From positions 248,001 to 312,000 of the forward strand of contig JBEULL010000018.1 in the NCBI GenBank assembly GCA_041287365.1: 64,000 nucleotides of DNA, in the 5' to 3' direction. The translations under genes and the position numbers were made by a program. Positions within the stretch are counted from its first letter, which is position 1. Every line of letters starts with the position of its first letter. Positions 27,687-36,669 of this stretch are shown piece after piece. The stretch is from JAQVIJ01 sp041287365. Lineage in GTDB: Bacteria > Desulfobacterota > Dissulfuribacteria > Dissulfuribacterales > DYLC01. Below the pieces are notes generated by a model. The model had not been told where the DNA came from. It was given only the letters and a program-made list of their open reading frames with translations, and ran no database searches.

Positions 27687-29168
27687 ATGCAATACATACT
27701 TGAAGTAATTTATGAAGTCATTAAAAACCATGAACCATATCTGGCAGGCGGGGCTGTCAGAGACCTGCTGCTGAAAAGGCCGATAAAGGACATGGATATA
27801 ACCGTCAGAAGCAATGCCATGCAACTGGCCCGTGAGATTTCGGCCCGCCTGAACGCCGCCTTCGTGCCTTTGGATGTGGAAACAGACACGGCGCGAGTAG
27901 TGGTCTCCAGAGAACTGGTTGCAGATTTAAGCTCCTTTCGCGATGGCGCTGCAAGCATCATCGAAGACCTGAATGCCCGCGATTTCACCATCAATGCCAT
28001 GGCCACACCCTTTGAGAACGCCATGGCATTGATTTGTTCATCGTCTGTGGGGAATCTTGAAAGCTTGAATGAAACCATGAAGGCCGACACACCAAATCTC
28101 CTCATAGATCCATTGAACGGCCTGCATGACCTGAATCAAGGCATCATTCGTGCGATAGATCGAAAAAACCTGTTTTCAGACCCGTTGCGTTGTATCAGGG
28201 CCTACAGATTCACCGCACAACTGGGCATTGTTATTGAGCCACAAACAAGAAACTGGATACACGAGGCCATGCACCACCTGGACAATGTTGCATGTGAACG
28301 TATACAACGAGAGATGAGCCTGATTCTTGGTGTGCCTGATGCACACTCCACAATTCACCAAATGGCCGATGACGGCATCCTTTTTCATATCCTGCCGGAA
28401 CTCGAGGCAGGAAAAGGAATGGAACAGCCCGGCTTTCACCACCTGGATGTGCTGAGCCACAGCCTCGAGACCCTGAAATGCCTGGAATCCGTAATTCAAG
28501 ACCCGACACATAAATTTTCACCATCCGAGCCTATAACAGCATGGCTCGATACCAATCCATCCCTCATAGAGGCATTGAAATGGGCTGCCCTTCTACACGA
28601 TGTGGCCAAGCCCGTGTGCAGGTCTGAAAAAAACGGCAGGACCACCTTTTACCAGCACGACAGTCATGGCAACAGCATGATCAAGGGGATAGCAGCCCGA
28701 CTGCGCTGGCCAAGGCACACCACGCTCATGGCATCCACACTTGCCGCCCTGCATATGAGACCATTTCATCTGCTTACGGATATGGAGCGCCGTAAGACTC
28801 ATCCCACCAAACGGGCCATGCGCAGACTCTTGAACCATATGAAGCAGGACTATCCAGCCCTGTTTCTTCTGGCCATGGCGGACAGCATGGCAGGCTGCGG
28901 CCCTCTGAAGCCAGCTGATCTGGACGAACGACTCTCCAGACTCTGGTGCATAGTGCATCACTTCTATGTAAAGGAACTGCATCCCCTTCAAACCCGCAAA
29001 CGGCTGTTGACAGGAAAGGACATACAAGAAATTCTACGGATTTCGCCAGGCCCTGAAATAGGCAAGGCGCTGAATGAACTGGAGATAGCGGAGTTGGAAG
29101 GCAGGATAACGACTCGTGAGCAGGCATCGAACTGGTTGAAAGACTGGTATGTATCTCACGCTGAATGA
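27687..29168 (+). CDS. tRNA nucleotidyltransferase (CCA-adding / poly(A) polymerase family) with HD domain
   Basis: A 493-residue class II nucleotidyltransferase that adds or repairs the 3' CCA of tRNA, or polyadenylates RNA. Catalytic motifs: LAGGAVRDLLL, KDMDITV (two metal-binding Asp), RDFTINAMA, and PLRCIRAYRFTAQLG. A C-terminal HD domain is present (WAALLHDVAKP, and HDSHGNSMIKGIAARLRWP), suggesting an additional phosphohydrolase activity as in E. coli Cca. Choice between CCA-adding and poly(A) polymerase cannot be made from motifs alone. It starts 15 bp after the hydrolase and overlaps the next gene by 20 bp. Confidence 0.9.
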   Translation: MQYILEVIYEVIKNHEPYLAGGAVRDLLLKRPIKDMDITVRSNAMQLAREISARLNAAFVPLDVETDTARVVVSRELVADLSSFRDGAASIIEDLNARDFTINAMATPFENAMALICSSSVGNLESLNETMKADTPNLLIDPLNGLHDLNQGIIRAIDRKNLFSDPLRCIRAYRFTAQLGIVIEPQTRNWIHEAMHHLDNVACERIQREMSLILGVPDAHSTIHQMADDGILFHILPELEAGKGMEQPGFHHLDVLSHSLETLKCLESVIQDPTHKFSPSEPITAWLDTNPSLIEALKWAALLHDVAKPVCRSEKNGRTTFYQHDSHGNSMIKGIAARLRWPRHTTLMASTLAALHMRPFHLLTDMERRKTHPTKRAMRRLLNHMKQDYPALFLLAMADSMAGCGPLKPADLDERLSRLWCIVHHFYVKELHPLQTRKRLLTGKDIQEILRISPGPEIGKALNELEIAELEGRITTREQASNWLKDWYVSHAE

Positions 29169-30024
29169 ATATCTAAAAAATATATTTGGAGGTCGTGTTC
29201 AGAAGATCCCGCTGGATGCAGGCCTCACCTGCCCAAACAGAGATGGTACCAAGGGAAAGGGCGGCTGTATATATTGCAACGAGACAGGCTCAGGTACAGG
29301 GGCCTTTTCCATGGGTAAAGACTTACACCAACAGATGGAAGACGGCATGAAATGGGCCAAGAGACGTTACAATGCCCAAATGTTCTTGGCATATCTTCAA
29401 TCATTTTCAAATACATATGCGTCTATGGAACATCTGGCCGATATATATCGCGCTGCCTTAACGCCGGACGAGGTGGTGGGAATGAGTATAGCTACAAGAC
29501 CTGACTGCATCGACAAGAAATGCCTGATGCTCATAAAGGAGATAGCCGGCCGAAAGATGGTCTGGATGGAGTATGGGCTTCAGAGCGCCAGCAACGCCAC
29601 ATTGAGGCGCATAAACCGCGGACACACATTTGAAGACTTCGTGCATGCGGTAACCATCACCCACGAACTCGGAATACCCGTTTGTTGCCACGTGATCTTC
29701 GGGCTGCCAGGTGAAACACAAGAGGATATGCAATACACCATAGAACGAGTGCGTGAATTGAAGGTGGATGGCATAAAATTTCATCAACTCTCGGTATTGA
29801 AGGGCACACCGCTTCAAAGACTGTGGGAGCGGGGCATATACCGGCCCATTTCTCAAGAGCTCTACACAGACCTGGTGACATGGGCCGTAAGACACCTCGG
29901 CAGCGAATGTGTGATACACAGACTGACAGCCGACCATTCCGCAAACGTCCTGCTCGCCCCTGTCTGGTCCTTACAAAAGCATGAAATAATTAGAACAATA
30001 CACAAAAAATTAGCATTGTCATAG
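29149..30024 (+). CDS. YhcC/TIGR01212-type radical SAM protein
   Basis: A 291-residue radical SAM protein of the YhcC (YtqA) family. The N terminus LNEYLKNIFGGRVQKIPLD is diagnostic. The cluster motif is C-P-N-R-D-G-T-K-G-K-G-G-C-I-Y-C, the extended CX11CX2C arrangement of this family. Other conserved pieces are SIATRPDCID, WMEYGLQSASNATLRRINRGH and VIFGLPGE. The family's reaction is not established to my knowledge; a role in tRNA or thio-modification has been proposed on context only. The start overlaps the preceding gene by 20 bp, which suggests coupled translation. Confidence 0.9.
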   Translation: MYLTLNEYLKNIFGGRVQKIPLDAGLTCPNRDGTKGKGGCIYCNETGSGTGAFSMGKDLHQQMEDGMKWAKRRYNAQMFLAYLQSFSNTYASMEHLADIYRAALTPDEVVGMSIATRPDCIDKKCLMLIKEIAGRKMVWMEYGLQSASNATLRRINRGHTFEDFVHAVTITHELGIPVCCHVIFGLPGETQEDMQYTIERVRELKVDGIKFHQLSVLKGTPLQRLWERGIYRPISQELYTDLVTWAVRHLGSECVIHRLTADHSANVLLAPVWSLQKHEIIRTIHKKLALS

Positions 30025-30407
30025 ACACAATATTTGTTTGACTATATGTGGTGTCTTTGATATCTTAAATTTCAGGATATATTTGGAGACAAAAGATGAA
30101 ATCCATCGGATTGTTATACATATTTCTCTTTTTACTCTACACCGGCATTGAAGCAGTCGAGTCCAGGGATATCCACCTTACATAGGAGGATAGAGACCAC
30201 CCTTACAGCGGCAGTAATAGGTTTAGCTTACTGGGACAGATGCACTATCATCAGAAAGGCGCGAATACGGCTGTATGCTAAATAGAAGACAAATGGCGGC
30301 TAAACGAGCTCGTAAAAGCGCTAAGGCACTTGCCCCGCAGCGCTAAGGCCTTGCAGCCCTGCTGAAGACATTTCATATACGTTAACTGCACTATACCAAA
30401 ACACTCA
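30025..30407. other. Intergenic region before the chemotaxis-like cluster
   Basis: A 383-bp stretch with no confident gene. Besides the possible remnant at 30096-30281, it holds a short direct repeat, GCGCTAAGGC, present twice between about 30318 and 30350. A weak sigma-54-like match, AGGCAC-N5-CCGCA, is at 30324-30339, with GG and GC correctly 12 bases apart but a poor -12 element. Either could drive the downstream cheD-HDOD gene; neither is certain. Confidence 0.35.
30096..30281 (+). pseudogene. Possible remnant of a small secreted-protein gene with an internal TAG
   Basis: An ATG at 30096, preceded by TTTGGAGAC (30083-30091), encodes a 29-residue signal-peptide-like sequence (MKSIGLLYIFLFLLYTGIEA) before a TAG at 30183-30185. 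The same frame then stays open for 31 more codons to TAA at 30279. Read through, it would be a 61-residue peptide. I know no homologue. The most likely explanation is a decayed gene for a small exported protein; a functional 29-residue peptide, or amber read-through, cannot be excluded. Confidence 0.3.
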
Positions 30408-31751
30408 ATGGAAGAGATTCGACTTGTACATATAGGTGACTGCCAAGTCACTAAAGACCCTGATACCATACTCGAGACATGTCTTGGCTCGTGTGTAGGC
30501 ATAGCCATATACGACGCAGTCAGGCGTGTCGGCGGCATGTGCCACATTCTGCTGCCTGATGGCCCTGCTGAAAAGAAACATGCCAATCCCACCGCCTATG
30601 CCACTACAGCGGTTCCATTCCTGCTGAACGCCTTTGAAGAGCTGGGAGGCGAGAGAAAAACAGCCGTCACTGCCATTGCGGGCGGCGCATCCATAATGAC
30701 AAAGCATTCAGGCGCAGACCTCAAGATAGGTCAGCGGAATCTGCTCGCTGTAATGGAAGGCCTGAGACATGCAGGTATCAAGATTTCATATGAACACGTG
30801 GCAGGTAATCTGGGGCGTGTGATGCGCCTGTATATGCGAAACGGCCAGATTCACGTTCGCACATCCAGAATGCCCACACCAGAAGAGGCAGGGAGGCAGA
30901 TAAATGAAAAATGGAATGCCAACGCCTTGTGCGCCTCAATCCTGCAGGGCGCTGAAGACATCAGGCCCAGTTCCAATGTGGCCATTCGCGCCCTTCAACT
31001 CGCCAATGGCGAGGACACCAGCATTATTGAACTGGAACAGCTCATTCTTCATGACCAGGTGCTGGCTGCCAACATACTCAAGGAGGCCAATTCCGCCTAC
31101 TACGGACTTTCCAGACAGGTACATACCATCTCTCAGGCCATCGCATACCTTGGCATGAGGACCTTCAAAAAAATAGTTATGGATACATGTCTTGCTGACA
31201 TGTACGCCAGGTGTATAAATACCTATGATATGGAAGAAGGGGCGTTTTTCTATCACTCCGTTACATGTGCCCGCATAAGCGAGACTATAGCCAAAGTAAC
31301 GGGTCGCGTGGAGCCGGAGACAGCGTATCTGGCCGGTCTGCTGCATGACATCGGCAAGATCGTGATCGAACGTTACGGTACAGATCTGTTCACACAGGTT
31401 ACGAGCAGGGTGCTGTTGAAAAACGAATCCTTCGTGCAGGCCGAAAAAGACGTGTTCGGCCTGGACCATGCGGCCATAGGCCAGTATATCGCTCGAAACT
31501 GGCAACTTCCGATGGCACTGGAGGAGGCGATAGCATTTCATCATGAGCCCGAAAACATGAATGTAATCTCACCTCTTCCCTGTATAGTTCATATCGCTGA
31601 CCACATCTGCAATATAGCCGGAATAGGACTTTCCAACGATTCCATGATCAACGGACTGAGCCAAAGGGCCATCACAGCCCTGGCCCTTGATGAAGGGGCG
31701 ATAGAGGACATCCTTTCCGCTGTCCCGCGCATAATCCATGCACACTCATAA
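30408..31751 (+). CDS. CheD-HDOD fusion protein
   Basis: A 447-residue fusion. Residues 1-160 are a CheD-type chemoreceptor glutamine deamidase: CLGSCVGIAIYD supplies the catalytic Cys29, and GGMCHILLP the catalytic His46. These match the Cys/His pair described for Thermotoga CheD. Residues ~185-447 are an HDOD domain (SSNVAIRALQLANGEDTSIIELEQL, AIAYLGMRTFKKIV, LLHDIGKIVIERY, IAFHHEPENM). Stand-alone CheD deamidates receptors and interacts with CheC. Fusion to HDOD suggests coupling of receptor adaptation to another signalling output. Its neighbours are cheR (5 bp downstream) and two kinases, so this is a chemosensory-like cluster lacking cheA, cheW and cheB. Confidence 0.9.
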   Translation: MEEIRLVHIGDCQVTKDPDTILETCLGSCVGIAIYDAVRRVGGMCHILLPDGPAEKKHANPTAYATTAVPFLLNAFEELGGERKTAVTAIAGGASIMTKHSGADLKIGQRNLLAVMEGLRHAGIKISYEHVAGNLGRVMRLYMRNGQIHVRTSRMPTPEEAGRQINEKWNANALCASILQGAEDIRPSSNVAIRALQLANGEDTSIIELEQLILHDQVLAANILKEANSAYYGLSRQVHTISQAIAYLGMRTFKKIVMDTCLADMYARCINTYDMEEGAFFYHSVTCARISETIAKVTGRVEPETAYLAGLLHDIGKIVIERYGTDLFTQVTSRVLLKNESFVQAEKDVFGLDHAAIGQYIARNWQLPMALEEAIAFHHEPENMNVISPLPCIVHIADHICNIAGIGLSNDSMINGLSQRAITALALDEGAIEDILSAVPRIIHAHS

Positions 31752-31756
31752 CGGAC

Positions 31757-32620
31757 ATGGAACCTGATCGCATCAATCATCTTAAACATCTTGTAGAACA
31801 ACGCACGGGTTGCAGGTTTTCCAGCTACAATCCAGGGACATTTCAAAGAAGGCTTTTGCGGCGCATGTCCGCCCTCGGCATACACGACATAGACGCTTAC
31901 GAGGCCTATTTGCAAAAAAATCCTTCTGAATACCAGACACTTCTTCACTCCCTCACCATAAAGGTCAGCGAATTTTTCAGGGACACCGAGATTTTCAATC
32001 ACATCGAACAGCATATCATACCTGAAATCTTTGAAAGACACGCCCAGCAAAACGATCGCAACATCCGTATCTGGAGCACTGCCTGCGCCTATGGAGAGGA
32101 GGTGTATTCCACAGCCATTCTGCTCTTTGAATACCTTCAGCGTATGGAGGAGCAGGAAAGAAAAAAATGGAATATCACACTACTGGGCACGGATATAGAC
32201 CAAATGGCCGTAGAAAAGGCCAGGGAAGCCGTTTATAACATCAAATCCATGGAAGATGTTATCTCAGCACACCCAAACGCCTTTCAGCGCATCATCGGTA
32301 TGCCTGAACACATACAGGTCATTCCAGAGATTCAGGCCATGGCGCAGTTTGTATGTTTCGATATCACCACAGTGAAATATCTTGCACCACCCGTCGGCAT
32401 CTTCACCGAGTACGACATCATCTATTGCAGAAACGTGCTCATCTATTATGATTATCAGCAGAAATTCGATACACTGCACAGACTTTATGAATGCCTGAAT
32501 CCAGACGGTTATCTGGTGCTGGGGAAAGCGGAAAGCATGCCGGATGAACTTTTGAAATGCCTTGTCCCTGTGAAACATGGAATAAAAATCTATAAAAAAG
32601 GATTGGCTGCACATGGATAA
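31757..32620 (+). CDS. cheR: CheR-type chemoreceptor methyltransferase
   Basis: A 287-residue CheR. CheR methylates receptor glutamates using S-adenosylmethionine. The N-terminal all-alpha domain includes CRFSSYNPGTFQRRLLRRM. The SAM-binding motif is IWSTACAYGEEVYSTAILL, and the later strands include LLGTDIDQMAVEKAREAVY and YDIIYCRNVLIYYD. The gene overlaps the following hybrid kinase by 8 bp. A partner cheB methylesterase is not present here. Whether it modifies the chemoreceptor at 51-54 kb is unknown. Confidence 0.93.
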   Translation: MEPDRINHLKHLVEQRTGCRFSSYNPGTFQRRLLRRMSALGIHDIDAYEAYLQKNPSEYQTLLHSLTIKVSEFFRDTEIFNHIEQHIIPEIFERHAQQNDRNIRIWSTACAYGEEVYSTAILLFEYLQRMEEQERKKWNITLLGTDIDQMAVEKAREAVYNIKSMEDVISAHPNAFQRIIGMPEHIQVIPEIQAMAQFVCFDITTVKYLAPPVGIFTEYDIIYCRNVLIYYDYQQKFDTLHRLYECLNPDGYLVLGKAESMPDELLKCLVPVKHGIKIYKKGLAAHG

Positions 32621-35432
32621 CAGCCCATTTCAGATATACGACGACCATGTTCTTGCCTATGAAGCGGTTTATCAGCTCTACATGCGCGCACCCACACCCA
32701 TTCGCATGATGGACATAAACTGTCATGTGCTCACTCAGAATCCTGCCATGGATGCCATGGTGGATATGAGCAATCCGGAAAGCCTTGGTAAAAAATGTTT
32801 TGAGATCACTCATGCAGCGGGCTTATGCCACACGGAAAACTGCCCTCTTCGGCAGATAGCCTGCGGAGAGAACAAAAATCTCCTTTTGTTCTATGAATGT
32901 GAACTCTGGAATGGAACACAATTTCCGGCCAGAGTCATTTCATCGCCCTTCTACGATCAGAACGGCCATCTGGCTGGCATAGTGCAGACCATTCAAGACG
33001 ACAGCCATTATGTGGCCATGGCAAACGCCCTTGAACGAAAAAATCAGGAACTGGCCGCCAACTATCAGACACTGGAAAATCACTATAAGATCATAAGGCT
33101 TCTTCACGAGGCCAATGAACTTTCAGAAATGGCACAGCGGCTTTTAACTATTCTCATCGAAAATACATCATCTGCAACGGGTGTGTTTTATATATGGAAC
33201 CATAAGCGTGAAGTTCTGACCCCTCTGGCCTCTTACGCCTTATTCACAAATCCGCCTGAATTTAGCATGGGCCAGGGCATGCCAGGTCAGGCCGCCCAGT
33301 CAAAACACACCCTTCTGCTGCAGAATCTGCCGGCTGACCATCTCAAGCTGAAAACCGGCGCCATGGATGCACAGCCATTCTCCATCATCTGTATTCCAAT
33401 GTTTCTGCAGGACAAACTACTGGGAGTAATGGAGCTGGGCTCCTTCAACGACCTCTCCCTTCATAAGGACTATCTGGAAAACATACTGCCTCAGACCTGT
33501 CTTGCCATTCAGAACGCCCTTAACACACAGGAGATTCTTCAACTCTCCAACACCATGAAGCAGCAAAACGAACAACTGAACGCCCAGAACGAGGAATTGC
33601 AGGCGCAGAGCGAAGAACTGCTGGCGCAAAGCGAAGAGATTCAGGCCCAGACAGAGGAACTCATGGCTCAGAGGGACGCCCTGGAAAAGAAGACCAAGGA
33701 GGCCGAAGAGGCCAATCGCATGAAGTCTATATTTCTCTCCAACATGTCCCACGAGCTGCGCACACCTCTCAATTCCATTCTCGGTCTGGCTCGTCTCATG
33801 CTGGACGACTATCAGGTCACGCAGGACCAGCGTCACAAGGAATACCTGAATATCATACTCAGAAACGGCGAAAATCTGCTGGAGCTTATAAACGATATCC
33901 TGGACCTCACACGCATCGAATCAGGTAGAGAAGAGATGCGCTTCACTCCGGTCAAAACCAGAGACCTCATAGAAAAGCTGGGGCTTTCCATGGCTCCATT
34001 GGCCCAGAAAAAGGAACTCGCCTTTGAAATACAGACGGACGAAGCGCCTGAAACCATCGTGACAGACCAGCGGAGGCTCAACCAAATACTGACAAATCTC
34101 CTGGGGAATGCCGTCAAATTCACGGAAAAAGGCAAAATAACCCTGAAATGCACGAAAAAAACAGCGGAAGATAGGGATTATATCGTCTTTTCGGTGATAG
34201 ATACAGGCATAGGCATTCCCAAGGGATATGAAAAACTCATCTTCGAGCCCTTCAAACAGGTGGACGGATCATATACACGCAAATACGGCGGAACAGGACT
34301 CGGACTGAGCATATCACAGAAACTGGCTCAGATGCTGGGAGGTGAGATATCCGTCTTCAGTGAACTGGGCAAAGGCAGCAGCTTTACACTCACACTGCCT
34401 GTGGACAGACGCAGCAAGAACAGATTGCCCGACGAGGTCTGGAAAAAACGACTGAAGGCAGCCCTGCTGCCCAATATAAACAAATCGTCTGCAACACCTT
34501 CCACCACTCCTGATACTACGAATGCAACAAAGGCAACGACTGCTCCAATCCCTTCTGGAGCGGACGTTTCATCTCTGCAGACTGCAAAAACCACTGAACG
34601 GCCTGTAACATCGGCCATCACAAAGGACACGAACGGCCAAAGAATCTTACTGGTGGACGATGATATGCTGGTACTGAAGGAATTGGGGACTCGGCTCAAG
34701 TCATACGGCTATGAGGTATCCTATGCATTTGACGGCAATCTGGGGCTGAAACTCCTTTTGGATGAAAAACCAGGGCTTGTCCTGCTAGATCTTACCATGC
34801 CGGTCATGGACGGATTTTCGTTCCTGCACGAGATGCAGAAACTGCCGGATGTATCTGAAATCCCTGTGATAATCCTGAGTGCGGCGGACATAGACAGTGA
34901 TATGGAAAAACTGTTTCCGCCAAACGTCAAGGGTGTTTTGCAAAAAGGCAACATAAAGAGTCAGGAACTCATGACCTTCCTACAGAATACATTGTGCAGC
35001 GATGAAAAGCAGACAGAGGCGAACAAATCAGCCGATGATCCGGTAACGACTGACTGCAAACAAAACAGTAAAAAGATATTGATCGCTGAAGACAATCCAG
35101 ACAATATGTTTTTATTAAAAGAACTCTTGACGCCAAGAGGTTATATGGTGTTACATGCCGTAAACGGCAATGAGGCGGTGCAGATGGCTATGACTCAGCG
35201 GCCTGATCTCATTCTCATGGACATTCAAATGCCGGAACTGAATGGACTGGACGCCACAAAGGCCATAAGAGAAAACGGCCTCAAGACCCCCATTATCGCC
35301 CTGACGGCAAAGGCCATGAAGGGCGACCGTGAACAGATTATAGAGGCCGGGTGTAATGATTATATATCCAAACCATTCACTCCAAATTCTCTTCTGCGCA
35401 CTATCAGTTACTGGTTGAACCTAGAGCAATAA
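32613..35432 (+). CDS. Hybrid sensor kinase with PAS, GAF, coiled coil, HK and two receiver domains
   Basis: A 939-residue soluble hybrid kinase with no membrane helix. An N-terminal PAS-like domain (about 20-135) holds a Cys set, GLCHTENCPLRQIAC, that could bind a metal or cluster. A GAF domain (about 165-310) is followed by a heptad-like coiled coil of repeated Q-[SAT]-E-E-[LI] units (about 315-365). The HisKA H-box NMSHELRTPLNSILGLARL has His380. The HATPase has DTGIGIPKGYEKLIFEPF and GGTGLGLSIS. After a Thr/Ala-rich linker (~635-670) come two receivers (ILLVDDDMLVLKEL, VLLDLTMPVMDG; ILIAEDNPDNMFLL, LILMDIQMPELNG). It is translated just after cheR (8-bp overlap) and likely signals through phosphotransfer. 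Confidence 0.92.
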   Translation: MDNSPFQIYDDHVLAYEAVYQLYMRAPTPIRMMDINCHVLTQNPAMDAMVDMSNPESLGKKCFEITHAAGLCHTENCPLRQIACGENKNLLLFYECELWNGTQFPARVISSPFYDQNGHLAGIVQTIQDDSHYVAMANALERKNQELAANYQTLENHYKIIRLLHEANELSEMAQRLLTILIENTSSATGVFYIWNHKREVLTPLASYALFTNPPEFSMGQGMPGQAAQSKHTLLLQNLPADHLKLKTGAMDAQPFSIICIPMFLQDKLLGVMELGSFNDLSLHKDYLENILPQTCLAIQNALNTQEILQLSNTMKQQNEQLNAQNEELQAQSEELLAQSEEIQAQTEELMAQRDALEKKTKEAEEANRMKSIFLSNMSHELRTPLNSILGLARLMLDDYQVTQDQRHKEYLNIILRNGENLLELINDILDLTRIESGREEMRFTPVKTRDLIEKLGLSMAPLAQKKELAFEIQTDEAPETIVTDQRRLNQILTNLLGNAVKFTEKGKITLKCTKKTAEDRDYIVFSVIDTGIGIPKGYEKLIFEPFKQVDGSYTRKYGGTGLGLSISQKLAQMLGGEISVFSELGKGSSFTLTLPVDRRSKNRLPDEVWKKRLKAALLPNINKSSATPSTTPDTTNATKATTAPIPSGADVSSLQTAKTTERPVTSAITKDTNGQRILLVDDDMLVLKELGTRLKSYGYEVSYAFDGNLGLKLLLDEKPGLVLLDLTMPVMDGFSFLHEMQKLPDVSEIPVIILSAADIDSDMEKLFPPNVKGVLQKGNIKSQELMTFLQNTLCSDEKQTEANKSADDPVTTDCKQNSKKILIAEDNPDNMFLLKELLTPRGYMVLHAVNGNEAVQMAMTQRPDLILMDIQMPELNGLDATKAIRENGLKTPIIALTAKAMKGDREQIIEAGCNDYISKPFTPNSLLRTISYWLNLEQ

Positions 35433-35448
35433 AAACACAGGACAAGAA

Positions 35449-36651
35449 ATGGAAAGTATTCTTACACCCTCGCTATCTAATATCAATACCGCCCAAAAGC
35501 GCCCCTGTATTCTGGTGGTGGAAGACCAACCGGACAATCTGTTTATTCTAAAAGAGGTGCTGGAACGCGGCAACTTTCAGGTCATAACAGCGAGAACCGG
35601 CGAAGAGGCCCTGGAAAAGATTCGCAATTCACGCGAAGAGATAGATCTCGTACTCTCCGACATCATGATGCCAGGCATCTCCGGCATAATGCTCTGCGAG
35701 ACCATCAAGACGGATGTTGCCTCATCCCATATACCGGTGATGCTCATCACGTCCCTTTGTCTGGACGAAAAAGACGAAATCAAAGGCCGTGAGGCAGGCG
35801 CGGAGGATTATCTTACCCGTCCCATCAACCCTGATCTGCTGCTTAAACGCATCAAGCGAATCCTGGAAACCAAAAAGACTATAGACTTCTGGAAGGGGGC
35901 CTATGAAGAAAAGGATCAGGCCCTGACCTCTCAGGAATGGAGCACCCGCATGCTAATCCATGACCTCAAAAACCCGCTTACAGGTGCAAGCGGTTATCTG
36001 ACCCTTCTGGCCATGGACCCTGACATCACACCCAAACAGCGCAATCTCATTCAGAAGATACAGGTGGCATTACAACAGCAGACGGAGATGCTTCAGGACA
36101 TGCTTTCCCTGGCCGCAGCCAAATTCGGCAGGCTCAGCCTGGAAAAGGAAACCTTTTCCCTTTGTGATGTATTGAAGGAAAACGTCTTTATGCAGCAAGG
36201 AGCGGCCATGCAAAAGGGCATGGCCCTGCACACAGAGATATCGAAAGGCGCATGTATGGTCAAGGCGGACCGCAGACTCATAAAACGCGTCATAGCCAAT
36301 CTGATCATGAATTCCATCAAATATGGAGAACCGAACACTCCCATAGAGATACATCTGGGCGAGCAAAATGACAATCCATTCCTGCGGCGCCTGCCAGCGA
36401 ACGATCATATCTGGTTCAGCATCTCCAATGAGGCGCCTGTAATATCTCAAGAAGATCAGAGACGTATCTTCAAGCCCTTTGAACAGCAGCATGCCGGATC
36501 CGAGCAAAAATACGGACTCAAGGGCGCCGGCCTTGGCCTATGTTTCTGCCATGAGATCATAAAACTCCACGACGGCGAATTAGGCGTCATTTCACCTGTT
36601 CCAGGCCGGGACTCGGGCGTGGTCTTTTATTTCAGCCTTCCAAGGACATAA
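35449..36651 (+). CDS. Response-regulator/histidine-kinase fusion (REC-HisKA-HATPase)
   Basis: A 400-residue protein with a receiver domain first (about 20-140; CILVVEDQPDNLFILKEVLERG, DLVLSDIMMPGISG). The kinase core follows: MLIHDLKNPLTGASGYLTLLA carries the H-box, and NLIMNSIKYGEPNTPIEI, FKPFEQQHAG, LKGAGLGLCFCHEIIKLHDGEL form the ATP-binding domain. Receiver-first kinases often act downstream of another hybrid kinase as a relay. It is 16 bp after the hybrid kinase, in the same apparent operon. Target genes are unknown. Confidence 0.9.
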   Translation: MESILTPSLSNINTAQKRPCILVVEDQPDNLFILKEVLERGNFQVITARTGEEALEKIRNSREEIDLVLSDIMMPGISGIMLCETIKTDVASSHIPVMLITSLCLDEKDEIKGREAGAEDYLTRPINPDLLLKRIKRILETKKTIDFWKGAYEEKDQALTSQEWSTRMLIHDLKNPLTGASGYLTLLAMDPDITPKQRNLIQKIQVALQQQTEMLQDMLSLAAAKFGRLSLEKETFSLCDVLKENVFMQQGAAMQKGMALHTEISKGACMVKADRRLIKRVIANLIMNSIKYGEPNTPIEIHLGEQNDNPFLRRLPANDHIWFSISNEAPVISQEDQRRIFKPFEQQHAGSEQKYGLKGAGLGLCFCHEIIKLHDGELGVISPVPGRDSGVVFYFSLPRT

Positions 36652-36669
36652 TTCCTCAACCCATCAGTG

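Noticed and set aside
30324..30339. Sigma-54 promoter for the CheD-HDOD gene
   Set aside because: Spacing is right, but the -12 element is CCGCA rather than TTGCA; kept only as a weak note.
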